Positions 46,028 to 56,600 of a stretch of 64,000 nucleotides of DNA are shown here, piece by piece. Source of the stretch: Neurospora tetraspora (Eukaryota > Ascomycota > Sordariomycetes > Sordariales > Sordariaceae); NCBI RefSeq assembly GCF_033439725.1, contig NW_026944383.1, forward strand, positions 248,001 to 312,000, written 5' to 3'. The notes below the pieces were generated by a model. The model had not been told where the DNA came from. It searched no databases and saw only the letters and a list, made by a program, of their open reading frames with translations. A program made the translations under genes and the position numbers. The stretch's first letter is position 1, and each line of letters begins with the position of its first letter.

Positions 46028-47780
46028 TTACTCCATTGACTGTTGAACAGACCGGCGAAGACGCCGATTGTACATCTTTCGGTCATCGGCTGAGCCCCAG
46101 AACAACTTGAACGCCTCGGGATTGACTAGAGTTCGCGGATCATAAGGGGGGCTCTCCTCTTCGAGGGCATCAATGATGGCTTCGAGGTGCGTCCTGACGT
46201 CCTCCCGGCGGTTCTGCGGCGCATAGTAGCAGGGTGTACCGTCCGCGGCGATACGATGATGGAAGATCTTGGTTTCGAACCTCGCCCGAGGTTGCTCCTC
46301 AGGAAATCGTGGGCTGAAGCAGAGCTTGATTCGAAACAAGCCACCGTCGAGATTCGTCATAGGCTTCCCGAAGTAGGTCACCACCCAGACGAAGGGGTTT
46401 CCGTCCATAAGCTCGATGCTGTGCGCCAGATCCCTGCGCTTGAAGTGCTCCACGACCTGCTCGAACTGCCTCTGCAAATTGACGGCAACCGTGGTTTCCT
46501 GGGCCTTAGCCTGCAATCCTTCCGCGGCCCATCCCTCTGTCTCGGCGTCGAGGGCTGCTTTGATAACCCTGAGTCTCTTCTCCAGCTCCGTGTAGTTGAA
46601 TTTACCCTCCATGCCGTTGCCATGACTCTCAAAGGGCATTCTGGCGAATGACTGGTTGTCCTTGACCTCCGACTTTCCTTTCTCGACGGCAGCCAAGTAG
46701 GAGTCGTAATACCAGAGAAATCGTCGCTTGCAAAGGTCTTTGAAAGGCTCGAATGGGACCATAGATTCCTCGTCCAGAATGTCCATGTCACTCTCGGTTG
46801 AGCCCGATGAAACGATCTCCCCGTTGACATTCGATGGCCCAACTGTGCCGTCGGGGTTGATGCCTAGATACTCTTCCAGTCGATGAACGACAGAGATGCG
46901 GATTGTCTCGTGGCGAATCTGGGCACATATTAGCTTACACCTCAACATCACGCAAAACCTCTATTACCTTTTGTATGTAATCCTTCTGGTTCTTCTGGTC
47001 TTGAGCCTCCTTTGCATCTTCAAAGCCCGGCTCATTTTCGTAGGGGTTCATGGACATCAAGCTTTGAATAGACAACAGAATGGACTCGAGGCCTTGGGCA
47101 GCAGACCACTGTTCTCCACGATCCCCGCGCCATGTTCTGTGCCATGTTAGCCCCGAAACCAGATCGTACGGATGTTTGTTAGAGGGACAGTGATTTTACC
47201 CCAATATCGATCTGATGTCTGGTTAGTATTGAATGTCTTTGGTCGAGCCAGAAGGTGCCAGACTTACAGGCAAACCTTGCCATTGGCGTATATATTTGGG
47301 TTGAACCGGGTGCGGCCTTCGTTCGTAGTTGTGGCTTGAACCTGAGGTGACTTGCGAGGGTAGTCTTTGTTAAACACGAAAGCAAACTATCGGGCAGTCA
47401 GCGAAACCTGAATTCCCCCCAAGACCATACGTGATCACCAGTACCTCGAAGAAGCCGAACTCGTAGGGTGTCTCGTGCGGCCCGATGATCATTGCCCTGA
47501 CATTGCGAACATCGACATCGCGGCAGGCGACCGCAAGGGCTACCACAGCGTGATGTTAGTCATTAATGGACAGAGCCGGAGACATTGTGCACAATCTTAC
47601 ACAGATCTGAATCTTTTTGGAGGTCGCTAAGCTCCTATCGTTGACAGCAATCAAGTTAGCATGTGCCAGTATTGAAGCTCTTCCATGGTGGACATGATTC
47701 CTGGTGCCGCGACTGGGAGTAGTGGGATCATGATATGTTGACAAATGTACCTTGGTGATGCGAAATACAGACTGGTCCAT
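46028..47780 (-). CDS. tandem UBC-domain ubiquitin-conjugating enzyme (UBE2Z-like first domain)
   Basis: E2 expected to carry ubiquitin or a ubiquitin-like protein on Cys92. Exons (minus) 47780-47751, 47634-47601, 47539-47445, 47386-47268, 47211-47200, 47136-46968 and 46918-46028 give 449 aa. Exon 5 is only 12 nt and is needed to restore the conserved LSILGTW after the active-site motif GKVCL. Domain one (about 1-150) has IGPHETPYEFGFFEF, a FNPN variant of HPN and GTWRGDRGEQWSAAQGLESI, most like UBE2Z/BIRC6-type E2s. A linker of about 130 residues follows. Residues about 300-449 form a second UBC-like fold (GNPFVWVVTYFGKP, YFPEEQP-like strand, ETKIFHHRIAADGTPC, a closing helix ending RRLRRSVQQS). 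It keeps a cysteine at 383 but has HHR in place of HPN, so it may be a non-catalytic or altered module. Confidence 0.88.
47200..47211 (-). other. 12-nt microexon of the tandem UBC gene
   Basis: ATCGATATTGGG flanked by CAG on its 5' side and GTAAAA on its 3' side (minus strand). It supplies part of LSILGT directly after the active-site cysteine; skipping it would delete four residues there while keeping frame. Confidence 0.8.
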
Positions 47781-49428
47781 GGTTTCTGACTTGGAGCTCA
47801 CCAAGTCTTAGCTATCGGAGTGGCAACAAGGTGGTAGAAGATGGAGAGTGGGATGGGCCACTCGAAATCGCGAACGTCGACCCCACGGGCAAACTGGTAG
47901 TAAACAGTAGATAGTTGATGGGGAACGCGATTGGGCGTGAAGAAAAACACTGGCGGATAAGTAAGTCACGTCGTGCGTAGTGGTCGATGATGGAATTATG
48001 CTGGAGATTAAATGGCCGGGTAGCTGCCTACTAGATAGCAAGGCCAAGTCTTTGTTATCCGGATGTTTTGTTGCAGGGACGATGGGTGATGGTTTGTATT
48101 CTCTATTCCCGATTCAGGTCGCAATCGGTGGTTGAAGTGAGCAGTAGCGAGCGAGACGACACCAGGAAGGCAAGGAGGTTGAGTGCGGGGCAGGGAAGAG
48201 TTCGAACGAAAAGAACTGCACAATGATGACCAGCGAACGAGTGGTGGTAACGCACCATGTAAAGTTGTAAGGGAAGGCACTTGGACGCGCGATGGTAACA
48301 TGTAATTACAGCTCTTCCAGCGCTGGTCAAATTTGCATTTGCTTTTTTGCGAAGGGCATCAATGGCAGTTTCATTTGCCTCACCAGCGGCAACCAAAAAG
48401 ATGAAAGCGTCTCTTCTTTCGGGTATGTGCTGTGCACATGCGCTGATGTAGGGTCAGATCTTTTATCCAATACAAACGAAAGTAACAGGGTTTCCATCCT
48501 TTTTTTCAGGTACTAGTTCTTGTACTTTTAAGGAGCATCAATCAGTCACATTCCGACAACTTGGGCCACCCCAAGCTCTACCAGAAAAAGGATACCTCTA
48601 GGAGTTGGTGGTGGGCTCCTACTATTCACTTTTCAAGGGTAGTTGCCCTCTGCACCGCGTTTCCACTTGCGATTGTAACATGGTCTGCAGCAAGTGCCAG
48701 AATACCGTACCAGAGCTTACAGTACGATGCCTTACTGCACAAGACACAACAAGCAGGATGACATATTTGAGAGCTTTCATCTCCAGTTTAACCCCCGTCT
48801 CTATGTTCCAGCGTTTAGGCCATCGTAGGTCCAGGATTCGAACCCCGCATCCGTTATCAACATGGCAAATTAGATGGGCGGAGAGTTGATACCAAGTAGG
48901 GGTACCTACCTACTAACAACATCGCGATGACTTCTAACGACGGAGTTGACAATGATGGCCGATGCTCTTTGAGCAAACAGATACGTTGAGATTTCATCAA
49001 ATGTGGTAAGTGGAAACTTTTGATTTCAAGAGAATACAGAAGCAAGTCGGAAAGGACCCTGGATGTGAGGGGTCAAACAGAAGGGCCCGAGTGGATCCCC
49101 CGTCCCGTCTCCGTCCCCGCCCCGCTGGACGTGGAGAAGCTCCAGGCACCGACGCAACCCCAACATTCGGAGCTCTAGCGGACGGCCGGGGGTGAGAGTC
49201 TGTAGGGTCCACTTTAATTGGAAAGGCCCCACAGAAAGCTGAATGAGACGCGCCCGACGCGGTTTCTCTTCCTGTGATCGCGTAAAGTGCTGCTTGGAGT
49301 TCTACCATCACAACTACGAGTTCCCTTCAACAAAAATTGACGACAACGAGACACTCGCTCAGTACTAGCATCTCATTCCCGACATACAGCAAAATACCAT
49401 CCCGCAACTTTGCTGGCCACGATCTATC
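47781..49428. other. divergent intergenic region, E2 gene / RFC2
   Basis: 1.65 kb with no supported gene. It contains GGTTCGAATCC on the minus strand near 48832-48842, a perfect RNA polymerase III B-box, but no tRNA fold could be completed around it. Confidence 0.45.
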
Positions 49429-50723
49429 ATGGCAAGCTTTTTCGACCTCAAGGCCAGGAAGGCGGCCGCTGCGAATGGCACTTCCAACCCAGAGAAACAG
49501 ACAAAGGAAACCCCTAGGGCGCAACCATGGGTAGAGAAATAGTATGCGAGAGCTATCAAGTCCATATCACGCATAGCTAATGACGACTTCACAGCCGCCC
49601 AAAGACCCTTAGCGATGTCACAGCCCAAGACCATACCGTTTCCGTCCTCCAAAGGACATTGCAAGCTTCCAACGTTTGTCCAACCTGCGCATTCCCCTGA
49701 AGAAGAAGAATTGGCAGCCACTGACATGTTTCACAAAACATACAGCTCCCACACATGCTCTTCTATGGCCCTCCAGGAACGGGCAAGACCTCGACCATTC
49801 TCGCCCTCGCCAAAGAGCTCTACGGCCCCGAACTCATCAAGTCCCGCGTTCTAGAGCTCAACGCCTCCGACGAGCGCGGCATCTCCATCGTCCGCGAAAA
49901 GGTCAAAGACTTTGCCCGCATGCAGCTCACCAATCCCTCGGCGGCTTACAAGGCGCGTTACCCATGCCCGCCCTTCAAGCTCATCATCCTCGACGAGGCC
50001 GACAGCATGACGCAAGATGCCCAGAGCGCGCTGCGCCGCACCATGGAGACATACTCGAAGATCACGCGCTTCTGCCTCATTTGCAACTACGTCACCCGCA
50101 TCATCGATCCGTTGGCGAGTCGTTGCAGCAAGTTCCGGTTCAAGAGTCTGGATCAGGGGAATGCCAAGAAGAGGCTGGAGGAGATTGCGCAGCTCGAGGG
50201 TGTCGGGCTAGAAGAAGGAGCCGTTGATGCGCTGATCAAGTGCAGCGAGGGCGATTTGAGAAAGGCCATCACGTACTTGCAGAGTGCGGCGAGGTTAGTC
50301 GGTGCCGTAGCAGCTACAGCTAAAGACGGGGAACAAAAAGAGGGAGGAGATGGAGGGGGCGACGAGATGGAGGTGGACGCCAAGTTGGTCACGATCAAGG
50401 TCGTGGAGGATATCGCTGGTGTCATCCCTGACGACACCATCCAGAGGCTACTCAAGGCGATGCGGCCCCGTGCTGGGGCGGATACGTACCCGGCGGTCGC
50501 CAAGGTGGTCGAGGAGATGGTGGCGGATGGGTGGAGCGCGGGACAGACCATGACGCAGCTCTACCAGGCGGTAGTCTACGATGAGATGGTCCCGGATGTT
50601 CAGAAGAATAAGATCGTCATGGTGTTTTCGGAGGTGGATAAGAGGCTGGTGGACGGCGCAGACGAACATCTGTCTATACTGGACCTGGCGCTACGGATAT
50701 CGGGCATCATGGCTAGCAGGTAA
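49429..50723 (+). CDS. rfc2: replication factor C subunit 2 (clamp loader; human RFC4 counterpart)
   Basis: AAA+ subunit of the clamp loader that opens PCNA at primer-template junctions in the nucleus; also shared by the checkpoint loaders. Exons 49429-49541, 49595-49673 and 49746-50723 give 389 aa. Walker A is GPPGTGKT at 72-79, Walker B is LILDEAD near 146, and the SRC motif is [10 protein letters not shown] near 187. The RFC box YRPKTLSDV sits at the exon 1/2 junction. [20 protein letters not shown] and [15 protein letters not shown] place it in the Rfc2 (human RFC4) group, not Rfc3/4/5. An acidic insertion rich in Gly (about 255-275) is longer than in yeast. All catalytic motifs are intact. 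Confidence 0.93.
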
Positions 50724-50993
50724 CGGTTACAGCTTAAGGCGTCGGGGGGCGTATGATAAAGCAGATGATTCACAGATAGGCGACATATCACTGGGTTCGG
50801 AGTTTCGGTATGGGCAACAGAAAATGGCAGGTCATGTTTCGGTGTTTTTAGTCCTAGACCTTCTTGACGAATGCTTGACAAAGGTTTTCAACACTACTAA
50901 TGGGCGAAATGGAACATTCATCCCTTTCACTTTGCCCACCAGTTGTCTTCCGTAATATCCGCAGCAGCACCACTTGGACGATTATGGCCACGT

Positions 50994-52730
50994 CTACCCA
51001 GATTTCTCCAACCAGATATCCACATCCAGCACATCCCATATACTCGTCCCCGCTCCCTCACGGTGGCCAGTCGTCCTCTCCCCCTTTCTGCCACCCTCAT
51101 CATGCGTTGTCCCAAGTCCCAATCCACCAGTTGACCTTGCCCCTTCCAACGATTTCTGCCCCTCAACAAGCCAGATATCCGATTCCTCACCCACATCATC
51201 ATCCTCCTGCTCCTCCTCTCCCCCACTAACCGTTCCAACCGACTGCTGCTGCTGCGACTCACGTCCCAACAACCGATCAGCCTCCCCCAGCATGCGAATC
51301 GATCCCTCCAGTGCCATCTGCCCTTCCTCGATTTTCTCCGCCACCACCTCAAACGTCGCGATCTTGGCTGAGTCGGCGGCTGATACCCATGGTTTGACTA
51401 GATGCGATGGCATCATGACGTTGGGGTCATGGTCATGTCTCTTTTGTACTGCCGCCGCCATGGCATGAGCAGGCAGCAACTGGCTTTCTTCCGCCAGGTG
51501 ATCCAGCACTTGGGCGTTTTCCTTGAGCTGTTTGGAGAGGAGGGTAGTGATGTGCGCTTTGTGGGCTATGAGACCTTTGTGTTCGTGGGAGAGGGCGAGG
51601 AGGTGGGTGAGGGTTGGGGTGAGGAGGTGGTCGATTATGTTGGGGGCTGCTTGTGCTTGGGTTGACGCCTCTGCTGCTGCTTGTTGTATTGAGGAGGGTC
51701 GTTCAGGGGATGCCACCACCGTGGGGAGGAAGGAGGAGGAGGCAGTGATGGCAGGGAAGTTGAGGGATGGTAGGGTGTGAAGTTGGGTGGTGATCAGCTC
51801 TAGGAGAGCTTTGCGTTCATGGAGATACTTGGTGTACTTGTCTTTGATGCTGGCGAGTTGTTGGTTGAGGAGGTTGGTTTTGTCTGCGAGCTCTCGGTCT
51901 CGTTTGGTTTGAAGGGCATCTTGTCCAGCGGTTTCTCCTCCTCCTCCGTCTCTTCCGTCTCCTGATGCTTTTCCTAGTTCGGTCTCGATCCAGTTGATCA
52001 GTTCGGTACGGGTAGCGTTCAGTGCCTGGAGCTTTGCTTCTGGACTGATGTCTTCCGGTTGGACGGCGAAAGGGAGGGATTTGGCGTTTTCGAGAAGGGT
52101 TTCTTCCTGTTTGAGCGATAGTTTTGTTCGGAAAGTCCGGTGCTCTAGGGTGTCTATTAGGTCCTTGAGTTGGACACTGTTGGACGCAGTGATGTTCTCG
52201 GACGCCTGTTCCAGCGCTAGAGAGTTGACGACCTCGGTTGGAACTTCCGGAAGAGGTCTGCAACCTCTGAAGATTCTTTGGTGGTTTAGGAAGTCTGGTA
52301 ATGCGGCCGGCTTTTGCCTCAAGAGGTCAAGAGTCTTTTCCACAACTCGGAGTTTTTCTTGCTTCTTTTGGATTTTGAGGCTGGCAAGATGGTTGAGGAG
52401 ACAGTTAGGCTGAGTTTCTGTTGGTTTAGGGATAGGAACCTCGTGATGACTGCGCTTTTGTGAGAGTGTCTGGTATTCTTTACGGGCTTTGATGTTCGCG
52501 CTCAATGCTTCGAGGTATTCCCTATACGGACCTCTTATGTCTTGTGGATAGGAGGGTAGTTCACTTGATTCGGTGAGAGACAACGGTTCTGTTAGTGATG
52601 CTCCGTCTTTCAAGCCCGAACTGAGGTGAAGTGTCAAGATCCGTCTGATATGGGCGACTTCCTCGCGAGGCCTGGTGTATGGTTGTAGCACCTTCTGGAC
52701 AGCTTCCAGCGTTTCTTGAACGGAATCCAT
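50994..52730 (-). CDS. coiled-coil fungal protein of unknown function, 578 aa
   Basis: One exon from an ATG. The N-terminal ~75 residues (MDSVQETLEAVQKVLQPYTR..., PQDIRGPYREYLEALSANIK) look conserved. Long Leu/Glu/Lys/Gln heptad-like segments follow at about 125-150, 265-315, 375-420 and 450-490, predicting coiled coils. An acidic, Gly-rich stretch lies near 505-530, and the tail WDVLDVDIWLEKSG ends the protein. There is no signal peptide or membrane helix. Size and coiled-coil pattern would suit a cytoskeletal or kinetochore/spindle structural protein, but I recognise no family and do not assign one. It is divergent from brr2 with about 890 bp between starts and converges on rfc2. Confidence 0.75.
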   Translation of the reverse strand: MDSVQETLEAVQKVLQPYTRPREEVAHIRRILTLHLSSGLKDGASLTEPLSLTESSELPSYPQDIRGPYREYLEALSANIKARKEYQTLSQKRSHHEVPIPKPTETQPNCLLNHLASLKIQKKQEKLRVVEKTLDLLRQKPAALPDFLNHQRIFRGCRPLPEVPTEVVNSLALEQASENITASNSVQLKDLIDTLEHRTFRTKLSLKQEETLLENAKSLPFAVQPEDISPEAKLQALNATRTELINWIETELGKASGDGRDGGGGETAGQDALQTKRDRELADKTNLLNQQLASIKDKYTKYLHERKALLELITTQLHTLPSLNFPAITASSSFLPTVVASPERPSSIQQAAAEASTQAQAAPNIIDHLLTPTLTHLLALSHEHKGLIAHKAHITTLLSKQLKENAQVLDHLAEESQLLPAHAMAAAVQKRHDHDPNVMMPSHLVKPWVSAADSAKIATFEVVAEKIEEGQMALEGSIRMLGEADRLLGRESQQQQSVGTVSGGEEEQEDDDVGEESDIWLVEGQKSLEGARSTGGLGLGTTHDEGGRKGERTTGHREGAGTSIWDVLDVDIWLEKSG

Positions 52731-53618
52731 CGTGTAGATGGTCTCAGCTTGCCCTCGGAATCAGCTTGAGTCTCTGTCATACCAAGTCATCAGACAGCCC
52801 TAGATTTAGGATGTAAACGAGTGTGATCTTCGACGAGCTCCGCGTGATATGAGCAGGACGGTCATAAAGAGTGTTGGGTGGACCGAGGTGTTTTAGTATT
52901 CAGCATTGATATGGCTGTTCATTTAGCGCACAGATGAACGCATTTCATCCCTTTTGCAGAAGTTGAAGCCCGTGGATCGAACCTCTCCTGCCATCTCGAG
53001 TTGCTCGGTGGGTTGAGGTTGATGTTGAGGTTGATGTGTTAGTGCACCTTTATATACTCTACGGTGTCTCCACTTATGCACTAACAGCGCCCTGACAGCG
53101 GTGTCAAGCTCGAGCTCCCGGGTGTTTACATGCTGTGCGGGTAGCCAATGAGAGACGATAGCAGCGTTGCATAAAAATTTCCAGCCGTCATGTCATGACT
53201 GGAGCCACACCTCTGCACCGCTTGCCGCACCTACCAAGCCAAGTTCCTGCTGCTGGCAACCACGCCTCTCAACCTTTCCAGACGCCAAACTCCAACTTTC
53301 CTTTCGCGACAACCGCGACAGACTTCTGTCGGAAACCCACCATCTCTGTTTCCGCCCAACCCCGATCTTTATTCCGTCCATCGATGCGACCGGCGAAATA
53401 CTACTATTGATCAGCCAGCAAAACCAACGCTTGGTTTGGGGCGGGATCGGGCTAATTTATCGCCACTGCGTGCACGCCAGAACAAGCACGTTTTAACCCC
53501 AAAAAGACAGAGTCGAGGATATCATAAATCGAGTCTTTTTCATCCGTCACGACTTCTACTTCTACTTCGACCTATACCTCGAAACATTCCATAGATTTTT
53601 CTTCACCAAGCCGGCAAG
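52731..53618. other. divergent promoter region, coiled-coil gene / brr2
   Basis: 888 bp with no supported gene. T/C-rich stretches precede the brr2 ATG (53540-53600), in keeping with a transcription start there. Nothing else seen. Confidence 0.5.
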
Positions 53619-56600
53619 ATGACGGACCACCACCGCGATGTGTCGCAATACAAATACTCGGCCATGTCCAACCTGGTCCTCCAGGCGGACCGTCGTTTCG
53701 TCACGAGGCGAACCGATGAGGCCACGGGAGACCCCGAGTCCCTAGCCGGGCGTCTGTCCATCAAGGATATGGGCTCCAGAGTTGCCCGCGACTCAGCACC
53801 AAAGCCCAAGAAGGCGGGCGCCATGCCCGACGTCGAGCGGGGCAGCTTTAGGGAAGGTGCTGATGTCCTTCAACGAGAGAAGAAGAAGGGCAAACTCGAA
53901 TCCGCTACAAGAGGTGGAGGTATTCTTACTGGCGCCGATGCGCTTATCGAAGGTCTCCGCTACCGCCCTCGAACGCAGCCGACGCGCGATGCCTTCAACC
54001 TTATCCTCACCATCGTCGCCGAGCACTTGGGCGACGTGCCCCATGAGGTCGTCCGCAGTGCGGCTGATGCGGTACTCGAGTATCTCAAGGACGACGACTT
54101 GAAGGATTTCGACAAGAAGAAGGAGGTTGACGATATTCTTGGAGTCTCGATGGGGCCCAAGCAGTTCAACGAGCTCATAAATCTCGGCAAGAAGATCACA
54201 GATTACGACGCCCAAGATGAAGACGAGGATGCGGGCGATGCCAGGCAAGAAGGTGACGACGAGATTGACGGCCGTCAGGGTGTTGCGGTCAACTTTGAGA
54301 ACGATGAGGATGACGACGGCATGGTGGATGTTGTTCGGGACGAGTCTTCCGACGAGGAGGACTTTGCGGAGGATGAAGAGCGCCCTGACAGCAACGAAGT
54401 CGTCGATGGCGAGGGAGGCCAGGAGGAGGTGGTGGAGGATATTCTAAACGGCGAGGCCATGGTTATCGATTCAGCACCGGAAGGGACGAAGAGCAAGTCT
54501 GACGATAATTCGATCCCAGCCAGAGATATCGATGCCTTCTGGTTACAACGTCAGATTGGTCGGCTATACCCCGACGCACACATTCAGCATGACAAGACAA
54601 TGTCTGCGCTCAAGACTTTGTCCGGCGAGCCCGATGAGCCAGGCGGTGAAGAAAAGCAGCTTCGCGACATCGAAAACGACTTGATGGAGCTTTTTGATTA
54701 CGAACACCACGAGCTTGTGCAAAAACTTATTGCTAACCGGGAGAAGGTCGTATGGCTTACTCGGCTGGCCAGAGCTGAGAATGAGGAGGAGAAAAATACA
54801 ATCAAGCGGGAGATGGCTTCTGAGGGTTTGCGCTGGATTCTCGACGAGCTGGAAGGCAAGACCGACGACGGCCAGAAGAAGATCAAGATGGAAATCAAGA
54901 TGGACATCGACTCCGGAGCCTTCGCTGACAAGGAAAGTCAAAAACCTGAGCGTCCCGAGGGACAGCTGGTGGGAGGCCTGCAGCCACGCAAGTTGATCAA
55001 CTTGGAGAATCTAGTCTTCGACCAGGGCAACCACCTTATGACCAACCCCAAAGTACGACTTCCCGAGGGCTCGACAAAGCGCACCTTTAAGGGCTATGAA
55101 GAAATCCATGTGCCCCCACCAAAGAAGCGCAACGATCCCAGCGACGCCCATGTCCCGATTTCTGCAATGCCTGAGTGGGCCCAGATTCCTTTCAGCACGG
55201 CCAAGTCGTTGAACAAGATTCAGTCAAAGTGTTATCCTACCGCCTTTGGTGACGATGGGAACATGCTTGTCTGCGCTCCCACGGGTTCCGGCAAGACCAA
55301 CGTGGCGATGCTTACCATTCTCCGTGAGATTGGAAAGAACAGGAACGAAGCCGGCGAGATCGACCTGGACGCCTTCAAGATCGTCTATATCGCGCCCTTG
55401 AAAGCCCTCGTCCAAGAACAGGTCGGCAACTTCGGGAAGCGTCTCGAACCATTCGGTATCAAGGTGGCCGAACTCACTGGCGATCGGCAACTCACCAAGC
55501 AGCAGATCTCGGAAACGCAGATTATCGTTACGACCCCTGAAAAATGGGATGTCATCACGAGAAAGGCTACTGATCTCTCCTACACCAACCTGGTCCGCCT
55601 GATTATCATTGACGAAATCCATCTCCTTCACGATGACCGTGGTCCTGTGCTTGAAAGCATCGTCGCCAGAACCCTCCGCAAGACAGAGCAGACCGGTGAG
55701 CCTGTTCGCATTGTGGGCTTGTCTGCCACTCTGCCCAACTACCGCGACGTAGCGAGCTTCCTCCGTGTGGATACGAACACCGGGCTGTTCCATTTCGATG
55801 GCACATTCCGTCCTTGCCCTCTCCGCCAAGAGTTCATCGGCGTTACGGACAGGAAGGCCATCAAGCAGCTCAAGACTATGAACGATATCACCTATCAAAA
55901 GGTCTTGGAACACGTAGGACAGAATCGCAACCAAATGCTCATTTTCGTCCATTCCAGAAAGGAGACGGCGAAAACCGCCAAGTACATCAGGGACAAGGCT
56001 CTGGAAATGGACACCATCAATCAGATCTTGAAGCATGACGCCGGAACTCGGGAGGTCCTGAGCGAAGCCTCCAACTCTGTCAACAACACCGATCTGAAGG
56101 ACATCTTGCCCTATGGATTCGGTATCCATCATGCTGGTATGAGCCGTGCCGATCGTACCGATGTCGAAGATCTGTTTGCTAGTGGTCATATCCAGGTCCT
56201 TGTGTGCACAGCCACTCTTGCTTGGGGTGTCAACCTTCCAGCCCATACCGTCATCATCAAGGGCACGCAAGTATACTCCCCCGAAAAGGGTAGCTGGGTT
56301 GAGCTCAGTCCTCAGGATGTGCTGCAGATGCTTGGTCGTGCCGGTCGTCCTCAGTTCGACACCTATGGTGAAGGTATTATCATCACCACTCAGGGAGAGA
56401 TGCAGTACTACCTTTCGCTCCTTAACCAGCAGTTGCCCATTGAAAGTCAGTTTGCTAGCAAGTTGATTGACAACCTCAACGCTGAAATTGTGCTGGGCAA
56501 TGTCAGGAGCCGTGACGAAGGTGTAGAGTGGCTTGGCTATACCTATTTCTTTGTCCGCATGCTTCGCTCTCCTGGTCTTTACCAGGTTGGAGCGGAGTAC

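Noticed and set aside
48780-48900. Possible minus-strand tRNA gene or relic around a perfect B-box GGTTCGAATCC
   Set aside because: The T-arm has a mismatch and no matching acceptor, D-arm or anticodon arm of normal length could be placed; one box is not enough for a tRNA call.
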